The position numbers and the translations under genes were made by a program. From an uncultured Clostridium sp. (GTDB lineage Bacteria > Bacillota > Clostridia > TANB77 > CAG-508): a stretch of 7,367 bases of DNA. The stretch covers positions 1 through 7,367 of the forward strand of contig CAOJXM010000050.1 of assembly GCA_948465625.1 (NCBI GenBank), given 5' to 3'. Below, in pieces: positions 6,578-7,367 of the stretch. Position 1 is the first letter of the stretch; every line of letters begins with the position of its first letter. Under the pieces are notes generated by a model, which was not told the origin of the DNA, did not search any database, and saw only the letters and a program-made list of their open reading frames with translations.

Positions 6578-7367
6578 GATTGCAATATTTCATTTAATAT
6601 AACAGTAGGGTAACCAATCCATCTAATTCTTCCTTTTGCAACTCCTATTATATTTTCTATACTAATGGGATATCCATCATATCCATTGTTATTGTCTCCC
6701 TTTGTATAAAAATAATATTTGTCTTCTGTTATTTTATTAATTTGTACAACCCTATGTACAATTGTTATTCCATTATTTTTAAATACTAATACATCTCCTA
6801 CTTCTATCTGTTTAATTTCTTCTTTATCTAATTTTTTTACAATAACAGCATCTCCTTTGTTGATATTGGGTGTCATAGAACCTGAGCCTACTGCTAAAGC
6901 ATAATACTTAAATAGTCCACTCGTCATGACTACGATAAACGATAAGAATGCTATAATGAGATAGAAAACCAAATCGTACCTCTTTGTTTTTTGTATTTTT
7001 TCTTTTTTCTCTTTGTTTCTATATAATTCATATGAAAAATACAAAATAATTGCTGGTATCATCGTTTTTATTGAGGAGTCTACATAGATACCTAAATCTG
7101 GTACAATTGGTAGTATATAGACTGGCAATTCCATTAAACATCTATAAAGTATTGGCATTTTGTAATTGGTATGATAACTTTGGTAAGTCAACATTATATT
7201 TTTAGCAATTGCTGGAATTCCTATGCTTGCTATAAAAATAATGATGGCTTGCAGATTTTTTAAGCTGTCCTCCCTTATTCCAACCGAAATATCAATCAGA
7301 ATAAAAAAGAAAACGGCAAGACCTATTACTGTTTTACATTGTTTGCCTTTTGTTGTATACTCATATC
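6571..7367 (-). CDS. SipW/ER-type signal peptidase I, N-terminus beyond right edge
   Basis: The frame is open from the TGA at 6573-6571 to the right edge (264 visible residues), so the ATG at 7194 is internal rather than the start. It lacks a Shine-Dalgarno site, and the 57 residues before it include two hydrophobic segments (about 11-30 and 38-53). Further hydrophobic stretches (about 79-92 and 99-112) precede the last membrane anchor (about 132-150). The catalytic part follows: SGSMTP with nucleophile Ser163, a GDAVIV and GDVLVF pair, IVHRVV with His204 in place of the Lys of ordinary bacterial signal peptidases, and TKGDNN with Asp224. Ser-His-Asp is the ER/SipW type. It should cleave signal peptides outside the membrane. 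With two SipW-type signal-bearing hydrolases downstream in the same operon, these are its likely substrates. The multi-pass N-terminus is longer than in Bacillus SipW, which has about 190 residues. Symbol sipW is avoided because orthology is not shown. Confidence 0.9.
   Translation of the reverse strand, partial: YEYTTKGKQCKTVIGLAVFFFILIDISVGIREDSLKNLQAIIIFIASIGIPAIAKNIMLTYQSYHTNYKMPILYRCLMELPVYILPIVPDLGIYVDSSIKTMIPAIILYFSYELYRNKEKKEKIQKTKRYDLVFYLIIAFLSFIVVMTSGLFKYYALAVGSGSMTPNINKGDAVIVKKLDKEEIKQIEVGDVLVFKNNGITIVHRVVQINKITEDKYYFYTKGDNNNGYDGYPISIENIIGVAKGRIRWIGYPTVILNEILQSR

Noticed and set aside
6564..6593. ATG at 6593 as start of the membrane protein
   Set aside because: The strong GAGGTGA site lies between this ATG and GTG 6563 at ideal spacing for the GTG; the extra ten residues would be encoded by the ribosome site itself.

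Overview
The window is AT-rich, low-GC DNA from a Gram-positive-type bacterium. Purine-rich Shine-Dalgarno sites, several GTG starts, TGA used as a stop, an FBP-type lactate dehydrogenase and SipW-type exported proteins together suggest an anaerobic Clostridia-like (Firmicutes) organism, possibly an uncultured gut lineage. That placement is inference. Every gene I can support lies on the minus strand, so transcription runs from the right edge to the left edge.

Right part (7367 down to 2857): a tightly packed operon. It holds a SipW/ER-type signal peptidase whose start lies beyond the right edge, a two-pass membrane protein resembling the DUF5305 group, and two paralogous exported SGNH/GDSL hydrolases with SipW-dependent-type N-termini. 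Gaps between genes are under 30 bases, and a 15-bp perfect hairpin followed by a T-run closes the unit at about 2815-2852. The simplest reading is a dedicated export module: the peptidase processes the two hydrolases, which act outside the cell on an unknown ester or acetyl substrate, with the membrane protein as a partner of unknown role.

Middle part (2760 down to 1215): an L-lactate dehydrogenase gene with its own extended -10 promoter. It is followed by a small open frame with a Cys-His-Asp pattern that breaks at a run of seven A and continues coherently in the -1 frame (pseudogene, sequence error or programmed frameshift). A strong terminator with a T-tract ends this unit.

Left part (1157 down to 1): two tandem paralogous secreted proteins with ordinary signal peptides, both with GTG starts. 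The second is cut by the left edge. They vaguely resemble the formylglycine-generating-enzyme/C-type-lectin-like exported proteins of gut Firmicutes. Their promoter is near consensus, and a perfect 18-bp palindrome covers most of its -35 box, a likely operator.

No tRNA, rRNA, CRISPR array, insertion sequence or origin was seen. No gene-free stretch exceeds 200 bases.
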